The translations under genes and the position numbers were made by a program. 64,000 bases of DNA from contig OX377206.1 of the NCBI GenBank assembly GCA_947396885.1, positions 49,087,631-49,151,630 of the forward strand. Reading direction: 5' to 3'. The notes beneath the pieces were generated by a model. That model was not told the DNA's origin, did no database searches, and saw nothing but the letters and a program-made list of their open reading frames with translations. This document shows positions 1 to 10,200 of the stretch, piece by piece (position 1 is the first letter of the stretch; each line of letters starts with the position of its first letter). Origin of the DNA: Heligmosomoides polygyrus polygyrus. Lineage: Eukaryota; Nematoda; Chromadorea; Rhabditida; Heligmosomidae.

Positions 1-138
1 CATCAGCTAGGCTGGGCTACGTTCCTAGCCTGGCCAGCCATACTCGAAGCCGGAATGCCTGGTGTGGTCCGCACTTCCAGCGTTAGGTGCCGGCGAAGTC
101 GACGACTGACGCTGGGTGAGAAAGGATCACCAGCTGGG

Positions 139-230
139 TTGCGCTTCGTTCTTAGCGTGGCCAGCCATACCCTATTCCGGAATGCCTGGCCTAGCCCGCG
201 ACTCTGGTGGAGGAAGGACCAACAACTAGG
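139..230 (+). repeat. Internally deleted 92-bp monomer inside L
   Basis: This segment starts ttgcgcttcgttct and ends ccaacaactagg. Its first 60 bp align with the S core at about 48 of 60 positions: ggccagccat and ggaatgcctg are identical, and the differences cluster at ccctattcc versus ctcgaagcc. Its last 21 bp match the S head gaggaaggatcaccagctagg at 18 of 21. Between these the S unit has 46 bp and this segment has 11, a net loss of 35 bp that removes the left dyad arm and most of the spacer. It is therefore best read as an old, diverged S monomer with a 35-bp deletion, amplified only as part of the L dimer. The alignment was done by eye. Confidence 0.85.
174..183. repeat. Perfect 10-bp palindrome attccggaat (exemplar, in L units)
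   Basis: attccggaat is its own reverse complement and lies in the 92-bp monomer of nearly every L unit. One copy at about 46,306-46,315 reads attccggaaa. The S unit has agccggaat at the homologous place, so the palindrome is specific to the 92-bp monomer. It fits the two-module heat-shock-element pattern nTTCnnGAAn and contains a BspEI site (TCCGGA). A regulatory role is not shown. It is recorded because of its regular recurrence. Confidence 0.6.
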
Positions 231-296
231 TTGGGCTACGTTCCTAGCGTGGCTAGCCATACTCGAAGCCGGAATGCCTGGTGTGGTCCGCTCGCC

Positions 297-333
297 CAGC
301 GTTAGGTGCCGGCGAAGTCGACGACTGACGCTG
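297..333. repeat. Dyad symmetry in the full monomer, subtype 1
   Basis: The left arm cagcgttag (297-305) pairs with the right arm ctgacgctg (325-333) over 9 positions, with one T.G wobble and a 19-nt loop that contains gccggc and gtcgac. In the tcgcccagc variant the stem extends outward by one more C-G pair. The arrangement recurs in most S and L units. Variants with gacgcgggg on the right lose one pair. Confidence 0.7.
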
Positions 334-336
334 GGT

Positions 337-463
337 GAGGAATTATCACCAGATAGGTTGGGCTACGTTCCTAACGTGGCCAGACATACTCAAAGCCGGA
401 AGGACTGGTGTTGTCCGCAGGTTCAGCCTCAGGGAGCTGCGAAGCCAACGACTGAGGCTGGGT
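337..463 (+). repeat. Exemplar short monomer S (127 bp)
   Basis: One complete S unit, counted from the gag that opens gaggaattatcaccagatag to the base before the next gag. Order of blocks: an A/T-richer head (variants aattatcacc, aattattacc, aaatatcacc, aaacatcacc, aaggatcacc), the core ttgggctacgttcctagcg, the block ggccag-catactc-aagccggaatg, a variable segment after tggtccgc, then a dyad around gccggcgaag. Subtypes differ mainly in the head and in the segment after tccgc (acgtccagc, tcgcccagc, tcgtccagc, aggttcagcctcag). This copy carries the aggttcagcctcag tail. Most copies without that tail contain SalI (GTCGAC) and NgoMIV (GCCGGC) sites, so SalI digestion should give a unit ladder. Confidence 0.95.
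424..460. repeat. Dyad symmetry in the full monomer, subtype 2
   Basis: The left arm cagcctcag (424-432) is perfectly complementary to the right arm ctgaggctg (452-460), again with a 19-nt loop. Relative to subtype 1 the fifth pair is C-G instead of G-C, and the seventh is C-G instead of T.G, so both sides changed together. Units with actgagactgg on the right (for example around 1,674-1,683) carry one mismatch. Confidence 0.75.
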
Positions 464-489
464 GAGAAAGGATCACCAGCTGGGTTGCG

Positions 490-506
490 CTTCGTTCTAA
501 GCGTGG
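490..506 (+). promoter_or_regulatory. CENP-B-box-like 17-mer (exemplar, recurs in many L units)
   Basis: The sequence is cttcgttctaagcgtgg. Compared with the mammalian CENP-B box YTTCGTTGGAARCGGGA it matches 13 of 17 positions. Against the conserved core NTTCGNNNNANNCGGGN it matches 8 of 9, with T in place of one G. A second common L variant reads ttcttagcg here and loses the core A. The homologous S site, ctacgttcctagcgtgg, matches only 11 of 17. The match is real at the sequence level, but binding is inference: the organism may lack a CENP-B homologue, and an 8-of-9 core match somewhere in 219 bp on two strands is expected by chance a few percent of the time. Confidence 0.35.
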
Positions 507-2503
507 CCAGCCATACCCTATTCCGGAATGCCTGGCCTAGCCCGCGACTCTCGTGGAGGAAGGACCAACAACTAGGTTGGGCTACGTTCCTAGCGTGGCT
601 AGCCATACTCGAAGCCGGAATGCCTGGTGTGGTCCGCTCGCCCAGCGTTAGGTGCCGGCGAAGTCGACGACTGACGCTGGGTGAGGAATTATCACCAGAT
701 AGGTTGCGCTTCGTTCTAAGCGTGGCCAGCCATACCCTATTCCGGAATGCCTGGCCAAGCCCGCGAATCTCGTTGAGGAAGGACCAACAACTAGGTTGGG
801 CTACGTTCCTAGCGTGGCTAGCCATACTCGAAGCCGGAATGCCTGGTGTGGTCCGCTCGCCCAGCGTTAGGTGCCGGCGAAGTCGACGACTGACGCTGGG
901 TGAGGAATTATCACCAGATGGGTTGCGCTTCGTTCTAAGCGTGGCCAGCCATACCCTATTCCGGAATGCCTAGCCTAGCCCGCGACTCTCGTGGAGGAAG
1001 GACCAACAACTAGGTTGGGCTACGTTCCTAGCGTGGCCAGCCATACTCGAAGCCGGAATGCCTGGTGTGGTACGCTCGTCCAGCGTTAGGTGCCGGCGAA
1101 GTCGACGACTGACGCTGGGTGAGGAATTATCACCAGATAGGTTGCGCTTCGTTCTAAGCGTGGCCAGCCATATCTTATTCCGGAATGCCTGGCCTAGCCC
1201 GCGACTCTCGTGGAGGAAGGACCAACAACTAGGTTGGGCTACGTTCCTAGCGTGGCCAGCCATACTCGAAGCCGGAATGCCTGGTGTGGTCTGCTCGTCC
1301 AGCGTTAGGTGCCGGCGAAGTCGACGACTGAGGCTGGGTGAGGAAGGATCACCAGCTGGGTTGCGCTTCGTTCTAAGCGTGGCCAGCCATACCCTATTCC
1401 GGAATGCCTAGCCTAGCCCGCGACTCTCGTGGAGGAAGGACCAACAACTAGGTTGGGCTACGTTTCTAGCGTGGCCAGCCATACTCGAAGCCGGAATGCC
1501 TGGTGTGGTCCGCTCGTCCAGCGTTAGGTGCAGGCGAAGCCAACGACTGAGGCTGGGTGAGGAAGGATCACCAGCTGGGTTGGGCTACGTTCCTAGCGTG
1601 GCCAGACATACTCAAAGCCGGAATGACTGATGCGGTCCGCAGGTTCAGCCTCAGGGAGCTGCGAAGCCAACGACTGAGACTGGGTGAGGAAATATCACCA
1701 GATAGGTTGGGCTACGTACCTAGCCTGGCCAGCCATACTCGAAGCCGGAATGCCTGGTGTGGTCCGCTCGCCAGCGTTAGGTGCCGGCGAAGTCGACGAC
1801 TGACGCTGGGTGAGGAATTATCACCAGATAGGTTGAGCTACGTTCCTAGCGTGGCCAGACATACTCAAAGCCGGAATGCCTGGTGTGGTCCGCTCGCCCA
1901 GCGTTAGGTGCCGGCGAAGTCGACGACTGACGCTGGGTGAGAAAGGATCACCAGCTGGGTTGCGCTTCGTTCTTAGCGTGGCCAGCCATACCCTATTCCG
2001 GAATGCCTGGCCTAGCCCGCGACTCTCGTGGAGGAAGGACCAACAACTAGGTTGGGCTACGTTCCTAGCGTGGCCAGCCATACTCGAAGCCGGAATGCCT
2101 GGTGTGGTCTGCTCGTCCAGCGTTAGGTGCCGGCGAAGTCGACGACTGACGCTGGGTGAGGAATTATCACCAGATAGGTTGGGCTACGTTCCTAGCGTGG
2201 CCAGACATACTCAAAGCCGGAATGCCTGGTGTGGTCTGCTCGTCCAGCGTTAGGTGCCGGCGAAGTCGACGACTGACGCTGGGTGAGAAAGGATCACCAG
2301 CTGGGTTGCGCTTCGTTCTTAGCGTGGCCAGCCATATCCTATTCCGGAATGCCTGGCCTAGCCCGCGACTCTGGTGGAGGAAGGACCAACAACTAGGTTG
2401 GGCTACGTTCCTAGCGTGGCTAGCCATACTCGAAGCCGGAATGCCTGGTGTGGTCCGCATGTCCAGCGTTTGGTGCCGGCGAGGTCGACGACTGACGCGG
2501 GGT

Positions 2504-2630
2504 GAGGAAGGGTCACCAGCATGACTACGCTACGTTCCTAGCGTGGCCAGCCATTCCCGAAGCCGGAATGCCTAAAGTGGCTCGCACGTCCAGCGTCAGG
2601 TGCCGGCGAGGTCGACGACTGACGCTGGGT
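2504..2630 (+). repeat. Most diverged S subtype (gcatgactacgctacg), left-domain marker
   Basis: This 127-bp unit reads gggtcaccagcatgactacg at its head and cattcccgaag...cctaaagtggctcg further on, more changes than any other recurrent S subtype. The same unit recurs at 10,149, 12,746, 16,219, 25,124, 31,547 and 33,784, always after a unit with the private gcgtttggtg. It is absent from H2, H6 and H7 and from everything to the right of 34 kb. It is a fixed HOR element, not random decay. Confidence 0.9.
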
Positions 2631-3402
2631 GAGGAATTATCACCAGATAGGTTGGGCTACGTTCCTAGCGTGGCCAGTCATACTCAAAGCCGGAAGGACT
2701 GGTGCTGTCCGCAGGTTCAGCCTCAGGGAGCTGCGAAGCCAACGACTGAGGCTGGGTGAGGAAATATCACCAGATAGGTTGGGCTACGTTCCTAGCCTGG
2801 CCAGCCATACTCGAAGCCGTAATGCCTGGTGTGGTCCGCACGTTCAGCGTTAGGTGCCGGCGAAGTCGACGACTGACGCTGGGTGAGGAATTATTACCAG
2901 ATAGGTTGGGCTACGTTCCTAGCCTGGCCAGCCATACTCGAAGCCGGAATGTCTGGTGTGGTCCGCACGTCCAGCGTTAGGTGCCGGCGAAGTCGACGAC
3001 TGACGCTGGGTGAGGAATTATCACCAGATAGGTTGGGCTACGTTCCTAGCGTGGCCAGACATACTCAAAGCCGGAATGCCTGGTGTGGTCCGCATTTCCA
3101 GCGTTAGGTGCCGGCGAAGTCGACGACTGACGCTGGGTGGGGAAGGATCACCAGCTAGGCTGGGCTACGTTCCTAGCCTGGCCAGCCATACTCGAAGCCG
3201 GAATGCCTGGTGTGGTCCGCACGTCCAGCGTTAGGTGCCGGCGAAGTCGACGACTGACGCTGGGTGAGGAATTATCACCAGATAGGTTGGGCTACGTTCC
3301 TAGCGTGGCCAGACATACTCAAAGCCGGAATGACTGGCGTGGTCCGCAGGTCCAGCGTTAGGTGCCGGCGAGGTCGACGACTGACGCGGGGTGAGGAAGG
3401 AT

Positions 3403-6400
3403 CATCAGCTAGGCTGGGCTACGTTCCTAGCCTGGCCAGCCATACTCGAAGCCGGAATGCCTGGTGTGGTCCGCACTTCCAGCGTTAGGTGCCGGCGAAG
3501 TCGACGACTGACGCTGGGTGAGAAAGGATCACCAGCTGGGTTGCGCTTCGTTCTTAGCGTGGCCAGCCATACCCTATTCCGGAATGCCTGGCCTAGCCCG
3601 CGACTCTGGTGGAGGAAGGACCAACAACTAGGTTGGGCTACGTTCCTAGCGTGGCTAGCCATACTCGAAGCCGGAATGCCTGGTGTGGTCCGCTCGCCCA
3701 GCGTTAGGTGCCGGCGAAGTCGACGACTGACGCTGGGTGAGGAATTATCACCAGATAGGTTGGGCTACGTTCCTAACGTGGCCAGACATACTCAAAGCCG
3801 GAAGGACTGGTGTTGTCCGCAGGTTCAGCCTCAGGGAGCTGCGAAGCCAACGACTGAGGCTGGGTGAGAAAGGATCACCAGCTGGGTTGCGCTTCGTTCT
3901 AAGCGTGGCCAGCCATACCCTATTCCGGAATGCCTGGCCTAGCCCGCGACTCTCGTGGAGGAAGGACCAACAACTAGGTTGGGCTACGTTCCTAGCGTGG
4001 CTAGCCATACTCGAAGCCGGAATGCCTGGTGTGGTCCGCTCGCCCAGCGTTAGGTGCCGGCGAAGTCGACGACTGACGCTGGGTGAGGAATTATCACCAG
4101 ATAGGTTGCGCTTCGTTCTAAGCGTGGCCAGCCATACCCTATTCCGGAATGCCTGGCCAAGCCCGCGAATCTCGTTGAGGAAGGACCAACAACTAGGTTG
4201 GGCTACGTTCCTAGCGTGGCCAGACATACTCAAAGCCGGAATGACTGGTGTGGTCCGCAGGTTCAGCCTCAGGGAGCTGCGAAGCCAACGACTGAGGCTG
4301 GGTGAGAAAGGATCACCAGCTGGGTTGCGCTTCGTTCTAAGCGTGGCCAGCCATACCCTATTCCGGAATGCCTGGACTAGCCCGCGACTCTCGTGGAGGA
4401 AGGACCAACAACTAGGTTGGGCTACGTTCCTAGCGTGGCTAGCCATACTCGAAGCCGGAATGCCTGGTGTGGTCCGCTCGCCCAGCGTTAGGTGCCGGCG
4501 AAGTCGACGACTGACGCTGGGTGAGGAATTATCACCAGATAGGTTGCGCTTCGTTCTAAGCGTGGCCAGCCATACCCTATTCCGGAATGCCTGGCCAAGC
4601 CCGCGACTCTCGTGGAGGAAGGACCAACAACTAGGTTGGGCTACGTTCCTAGCGTGGCCAGACATACTCAAAGCCGGAATGACTGGTGTGGTCCGCAGGT
4701 TCAGCCTCAGGGAGCTGCGAAGCCAACGACTGAGGCTGGGTGAGAAAGGATCACCAGATGGGTTGCGCTTCGTTCTAAGCGTGGCCAGCCATACCCTATT
4801 CCGGAATGCCTAGCCTAGCCCGCGACTCTCGTGGAGGAAGGACCAACAACTAGGTTGGGCTACGTTCCTAGCGTGGCCAGCCATACTCGAAGCCGGAATG
4901 CCTGGTGTGGTACGCTCGTCCAGCGTTAGGTGCCGGCGAAGTCGACGACTGACGCTGGGTGAGGAATTATCACCAGATAGGTTGCGCTTCGTTCTAAGCG
5001 TGGCCAGCCATATCTTATTCCGGAATGCCTGGCCTAGCCCGCGACTCTCGTGGAGGAAGGACCAACAACTAGGTTGGGCTACGTTCCTAGCGTGGCCAGC
5101 CATACTCGAAGCCGGAATGCCTGGTGTGGTCTGCTCGTCCAGCGTTAGGTGCCGGCGAAGTCGACGACTGAGGCTGGGTGAGGAAGGATCACCAGCTGGG
5201 TTGCGCTTCGTTCTAAGCGTGGCCAGCCATACCCTATTCCGGAATGCCTAGCCTAGCCCGCGACTCTCGTGGAGGAAGGACCAACAACTAGGTTGGGCTA
5301 CGTTCCTAGCGTGGCCAGCCATACTCGAAGCCGGAATGCCTGGTGTGGTCCGCTCGTCCAGCGTTAGGTGCAGGCGAAGCCAACGACTGAGGCTGGGTGA
5401 GGAAGGATCACCAGCTGGGTTGGGCTACGTTCCTAGCGTGGCCAGACATACTCAAAGCCGGAATGACTGATGCGGTCCGCAGGTTCAGCCTCAGGGAGCT
5501 GCGAAGCCAACGACTGAGACTGGGTGAGGAAATATCACCAGATAGGTTGGGCTACGTACCTAGCCTGGCCAGCCATACTCGAAGCCGGAATGCCTGGTGT
5601 GGTCCGCTCGCCAGCGTTAGGTGCCGGCGAAGTCGACGACTGACGCTGGGTGAGGAATTATCACCAGATAGGTTGAGCTACGTTCCTAGCGTGGCCAGAC
5701 ATACTCAAAGCCGGAATGCCTGGTGTGGTCCGCTCGCCCAGCGTTAGGTGCCGGCGAAGTCGACGACTGACGCTGGGTGAGAAAGGATCACCAGCTGGGT
5801 TGCGCTTCGTTCTTAGCGTGGCCAGCCATACCCTATTCCGGAATGCCTGGCCTAGCCCGCGACTCTCGTGGAGGAAGGACCAACAACTAGGTTGGGCTAC
5901 GTTCCTAGCGTGGCCAGCCATACTCGAAGCCGGAATGCCTGGTGTGGTCTGCTCGTCCAGCGTTAGGTGCCGGCGAAGTCGACGACTGACGCTGGGTGAG
6001 GAATTATCACCAGATAGGTTGGGCTACGTTCCTAGCGTGGCCAGACATACTCAAAGCCGGAATGCCTGGTGTGGTCTGCTCGTCCAGCGTTAGGTGCCGG
6101 CGAAGTCGACGACTGACGCTGGGTGAGAAAGGATCACCAGCTGGGTTGCGCTTCGTTCTTAGCGTGGCCAGCCATATCCTATTCCGGAATGCCTGGCCTA
6201 GCCCGCGACTCTGGTGGAGGAAGGACCAACAACTAGGTTGGGCTACGTTCCTAGCGTGGCTAGCCATACTCGAAGCCGGAATGCCTGGTGTGGTCCGCAT
6301 GTCCAGCGTTTGGTGCCGGCGAAGTCGACGACTGACGCTGGGTGAGGAATTATCACCAGATAGGTTGCGCTTCGTTCTAAGCGTGGCCAGCCATACCCTA

Positions 6401-7207
6401 TTCCGGAATGCCTGGCCAAGCCCGCGACTCTCGTGGAGGAAGGACCAACAACTAGGTTGGGCTACGTTCCTAGCGTGGCCAGACATACTCAAAGCCGGAA
6501 TGACTGGTGTGGTCCGCAGGTTCAGCCTCAGGGAGCTGCGAAGCCAACGACTGAGGCTGGGTGAGGAAATATCACCAGATAGGTTGGGCTACGTTCCTAG
6601 CCTGGCCAGCCATACTCGAAGCCGTAATGCCTGGTGTGGTCCGCACGTTCAGCGTTAGGTGCCGGCGAAGTCGACGACTGACGCTGGGTGAGGAATTATT
6701 ACCAGATAGGTTGGGCTACGTTCCTAGCCTGGCCAGCCATACTCGAAGCCGGAATGTCTGGTGTGGTCCGCACGTCCAGCGTTAGGTGCCGGCGAAGTCG
6801 ACGACTGACGCTGGGTGAGGAATTATCACCAGATAGGTTGGGCTACGTTCCTAGCGTGGCCAGACATACTCAAAGCCGGAATGCCTGGTGTGGTCCGCAT
6901 TTCCAGCGTTAGGTGCCGGCGAAGTCGACGACTGACGCTGGGTGGGGAAGGATCACCAGCTAGGCTGGGCTACGTTCCTAGCCTGGCCAGCCATACTCGA
7001 AGCCGGAATGCCTGGTGTGGTCCGCACGTCCAGCGTTAGGTGCCGGCGAAGTCGACGACTGACGCTGGGTGAGGAATTATCACCAGATAGGTTGGGCTAC
7101 GTTCCTAGCGTGGCCAGACATACTCAAAGCCGGAATGACTGGCGTGGTCCGCAGGTCCAGCGTTAGGTGCCGGCGAGGTCGACGACTGACGCGGGGTGAG
7201 GAAGGAT
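3403..7207 (+). repeat. HOR copy H2 (3,805 bp)
   Basis: 11 L and 11 S, one S 1 bp short. S counts after successive L units are 1,0,0,0,0,0,0,3,1,0,6. It is nearly identical to H3 wherever they align: across the L run 3,737-4,813 versus 7,542-8,618, the only amino-acid-changing difference comes from a at 4,046 versus g at 7,851. It differs structurally at 6,344-6,562, where one L occupies the place of two S units (10,149-10,402 in H3), giving the 35-bp length difference. Confidence 0.92.
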
Positions 7208-10200
7208 CATCAGCTAGGCTGGGCTACGTTCCTAGCCTGGCCAGCCATACTCGAAGCCGGAATGCCTGGTGTGGTCCGCACTTCCAGCGTTAGGTGCCGG
7301 CGAAGTCGACGACTGACGCTGGGTGAGAAAGGATCACCAGCTGGGTTGCGCTTCGTTCTTAGCGTGGCCAGCCATACCCTATTCCGGAATGCCTGGCCTA
7401 GCCCGCGACTCTGGTGGAGGAAGGACCAACAACTAGGTTGGGCTACGTTCCTAGCGTGGCTAGCCATACTCGAAGCCGGAATGCCTGGTGTGGTCCGCTC
7501 GCCCAGCGTTAGGTGCCGGCGAAGTCGACGACTGACGCTGGGTGAGGAATTATCACCAGATAGGTTGGGCTACGTTCCTAACGTGGCCAGACATACTCAA
7601 AGCCGGAAGGACTGGTGTTGTCCGCAGGTTCAGCCTCAGGGAGCTGCGAAGCCAACGACTGAGGCTGGGTGAGAAAGGATCACCAGCTGGGTTGCGCTTC
7701 GTTCTAAGCGTGGCCAGCCATACCCTATTCCGGAATGCCTGGCCTAGCCCGCGACTCTCGTGGAGGAAGGACCAACAACTAGGTTGGGCTACGTTCCTAG
7801 CGTGGCTAGCCATACTCGAAGCCGGAATGCCTGGTGTGGTCCGCTCGCCCGGCGTTAGGTGCCGGCGAAGTCGACGACTGACGCTGGGTGAGGAATTATC
7901 ACCAGATAGGTTGCGCTTCGTTCTAAGCGTGGCCAGCCATACCCTATTCCGGAATGCCTGGCCAAGCCCGCGAATCTCGTTGAGGAAGGACCAACAACTA
8001 GGTTGGGCTACGTTCCTAGCGTGGCCAGACATACTCAAAGCCGGAATGACTGGTGTGGTCCGCAGGTTCAGCCTCAGGGAGCTGCGAAGCCAACGACTGA
8101 GGCTGGGTGAGAAAGGATCACCAGCTGGGTTGCGCTTCGTTCTAAGCGTGGCCAGCCATACCCTATTCCGGAATGCCTGGACTAGCCCGCGACTCTCGTG
8201 GAGGAAGGACCAACAACTAGGTTGGGCTACGTTCCTAGCGTGGCTAGCCATACTCGAAGCCGGAATGCCTGGTGTGGTCCGCTCGCCCAGCGTTAGGTGC
8301 CGGCGAAGTCGACGACTGACGCTGGGTGAGGAATTATCACCAGATAGGTTGCGCTTCGTTCTAAGCGTGGCCAGCCATACCCTATTCCGGAATGCCTGGC
8401 CAAGCCCGCGACTCTCGTGGAGGAAGGACCAACAACTAGGTTGGGCTACGTTCCTAGCGTGGCCAGACATACTCAAAGCCGGAATGACTGGTGTGGTCCG
8501 CAGGTTCAGCCTCAGGGAGCTGCGAAGCCAACGACTGAGGCTGGGTGAGAAAGGATCACCAGATGGGTTGCGCTTCGTTCTAAGCGTGGCCAGCCATACC
8601 CTATTCCGGAATGCCTAGCCTAGCCCGCGACTCTCGTGGAGGAAGGACCAACAACTAGGTTGGGCTACGTTCCTAGCGTGGCCAGCCATACTCGAAGCCG
8701 GAATGCCTGGTGTGGTACGCTCGTCCAGCGTTAGGTGCCGGCGAAGTCGACGACTGACGCTGGGTGAGGAATTATCACCAGATAGGTTGCGCTTCGTTCT
8801 AAGCGTGGCCAGCCATATCTTATTCCGGAATGCCTGGCCTAGCCCGCGACTCTCGTGGAGGAAGGACCAACAACTAGGTTGGGCTACGTTCCTAGCGTGG
8901 CCAGCCATACTCGAAGCCGGAATGCCTGGTGTGGTCTGCTCGTCCAGCGTTAGGTGCCGGCGAAGTCGACGACTGAGGCTGGGTGAGGAAGGATCACCAG
9001 CTGGGTTGCGCTTCGTTCTAAGCGTGGCCAGCCATACCCTATTCCGGAATGCCTAGCCTAGCCCGCGACTCTCGTGGAGGAAGGACCAACAACTAGGTTG
9101 GGCTACGTTCCTAGCGTGGCCAGCCATACTCGAAGCCGGAATGCCTGGTGTGGTCCGCTCGTCCAGCGTTAGGTGCAGGCGAAGCCAACGACTGAGGCTG
9201 GGTGAGGAAGGATCACCAGCTGGGTTGGGCTACGTTCCTAGCGTGGCCAGACATACTCAAAGCCGGAATGACTGATGCGGTCCGCAGGTTCAGCCTCAGG
9301 GAGCTGCGAAGCCAACGACTGAGACTGGGTGAGGAAATATCACCAGATAGGTTGGGCTACGTACCTAGCCTGGCCAGCCATACTCGAAGCCGGAATGCCT
9401 GGTGTGGTCCGCTCGCCAGCGTTAGGTGCCGGCGAAGTCGACGACTGACGCTGGGTGAGGAATTATCACCAGATAGGTTGAGCTACGTTCCTAGCGTGGC
9501 CAGACATACTCAAAGCCGGAATGCCTGGTGTGGTCCGCTCGCCCAGCGTTAGGTGCCGGCGAAGTCGACGACTGACGCTGGGTGAGAAAGGATCACCAGC
9601 TGGGTTGCGCTTCGTTCTTAGCGTGGCCAGCCATACCCTATTCCGGAATGCCTGGCCTAGCCCGCGACTCTCGTGGAGGAAGGACCAACAACTAGGTTGG
9701 GCTACGTTCCTAGCGTGGCCAGCCATACTCGAAGCCGGAATGCCTGGTGTGGTCTGCTCGTCCAGCGTTAGGTGCCGGCGAAGTCGACGACTGACGCTGG
9801 GTGAGGAATTATCACCAGATAGGTTGGGCTACGTTCCTAGCGTGGCCAGACATACTCAAAGCCGGAATGCCTGGTGTGGTCTGCTCGTCCAGCGTTAGGT
9901 GCCGGCGAAGTCGACGACTGACGCTGGGTGAGAAAGGATCACCAGCTGGGTTGCGCTTCGTTCTTAGCGTGGCCAGCCATATCCTATTCCGGAATGCCTG
10001 GCCTAGCCCGCGACTCTGGTGGAGGAAGGACCAACAACTAGGTTGGGCTACGTTCCTAGCGTGGCTAGCCATACTCGAAGCCGGAATGCCTGGTGTGGTC
10101 CGCATGTCCAGCGTTTGGTGCCGGCGAGGTCGACGACTGACGCGGGGTGAGGAAGGGTCACCAGCATGACTACGCTACGTTCCTAGCGTGGCCAGCCATT

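Larger units (their letters stand above)
118..336 (+). repeat. Exemplar long unit L (219 bp = 92 + 127)
   Basis: The first complete L unit. It has the S head, then a 92-bp inserted segment (139-230), then the rest of an ordinary S unit beginning ttgggctacg. Because 219 = 3 x 73, consecutive L units preserve reading frame, which is why long spurious frames occur in L runs. L units are scattered through the window and are densest in runs at about 464-1,559, 3,866-5,399, 7,671-9,204 and 28,030-29,124. No interval shorter than 219 bp (apart from two 213-bp deleted L units) separates inserts, so the 92-bp monomer never occurs without a following full monomer. Confidence 0.95.
1..3402 (+). repeat. 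HOR copy H1 (3,402 bp, left domain)
   Basis: Bounded by the marker word catcagctaggctggg at 1 and 3,403; the marker lies 10 bp inside its unit. It contains 8 L and 13 S (one S is 1 bp short, tcgccagcg near 1,770). The numbers of S after successive L units are 1,0,0,0,0,3,1,8. It differs from H3 only by lacking two L units (438 bp) from the L run; the loss falls within 565-1,003, where a unit with the cgaatctcgttgagg variant is joined to a tcgcccagc tail. The window begins within the marker unit. Confidence 0.92.

Noticed and set aside
419..432. Pol III B-box-like word ggttcagcctc, suggesting a tRNA- or SINE-derived satellite
   Set aside because: Only the first five bases fit GGTTCGANNCC, the A-box candidate tagcgtggcc is poor, and no cloverleaf can be drawn.
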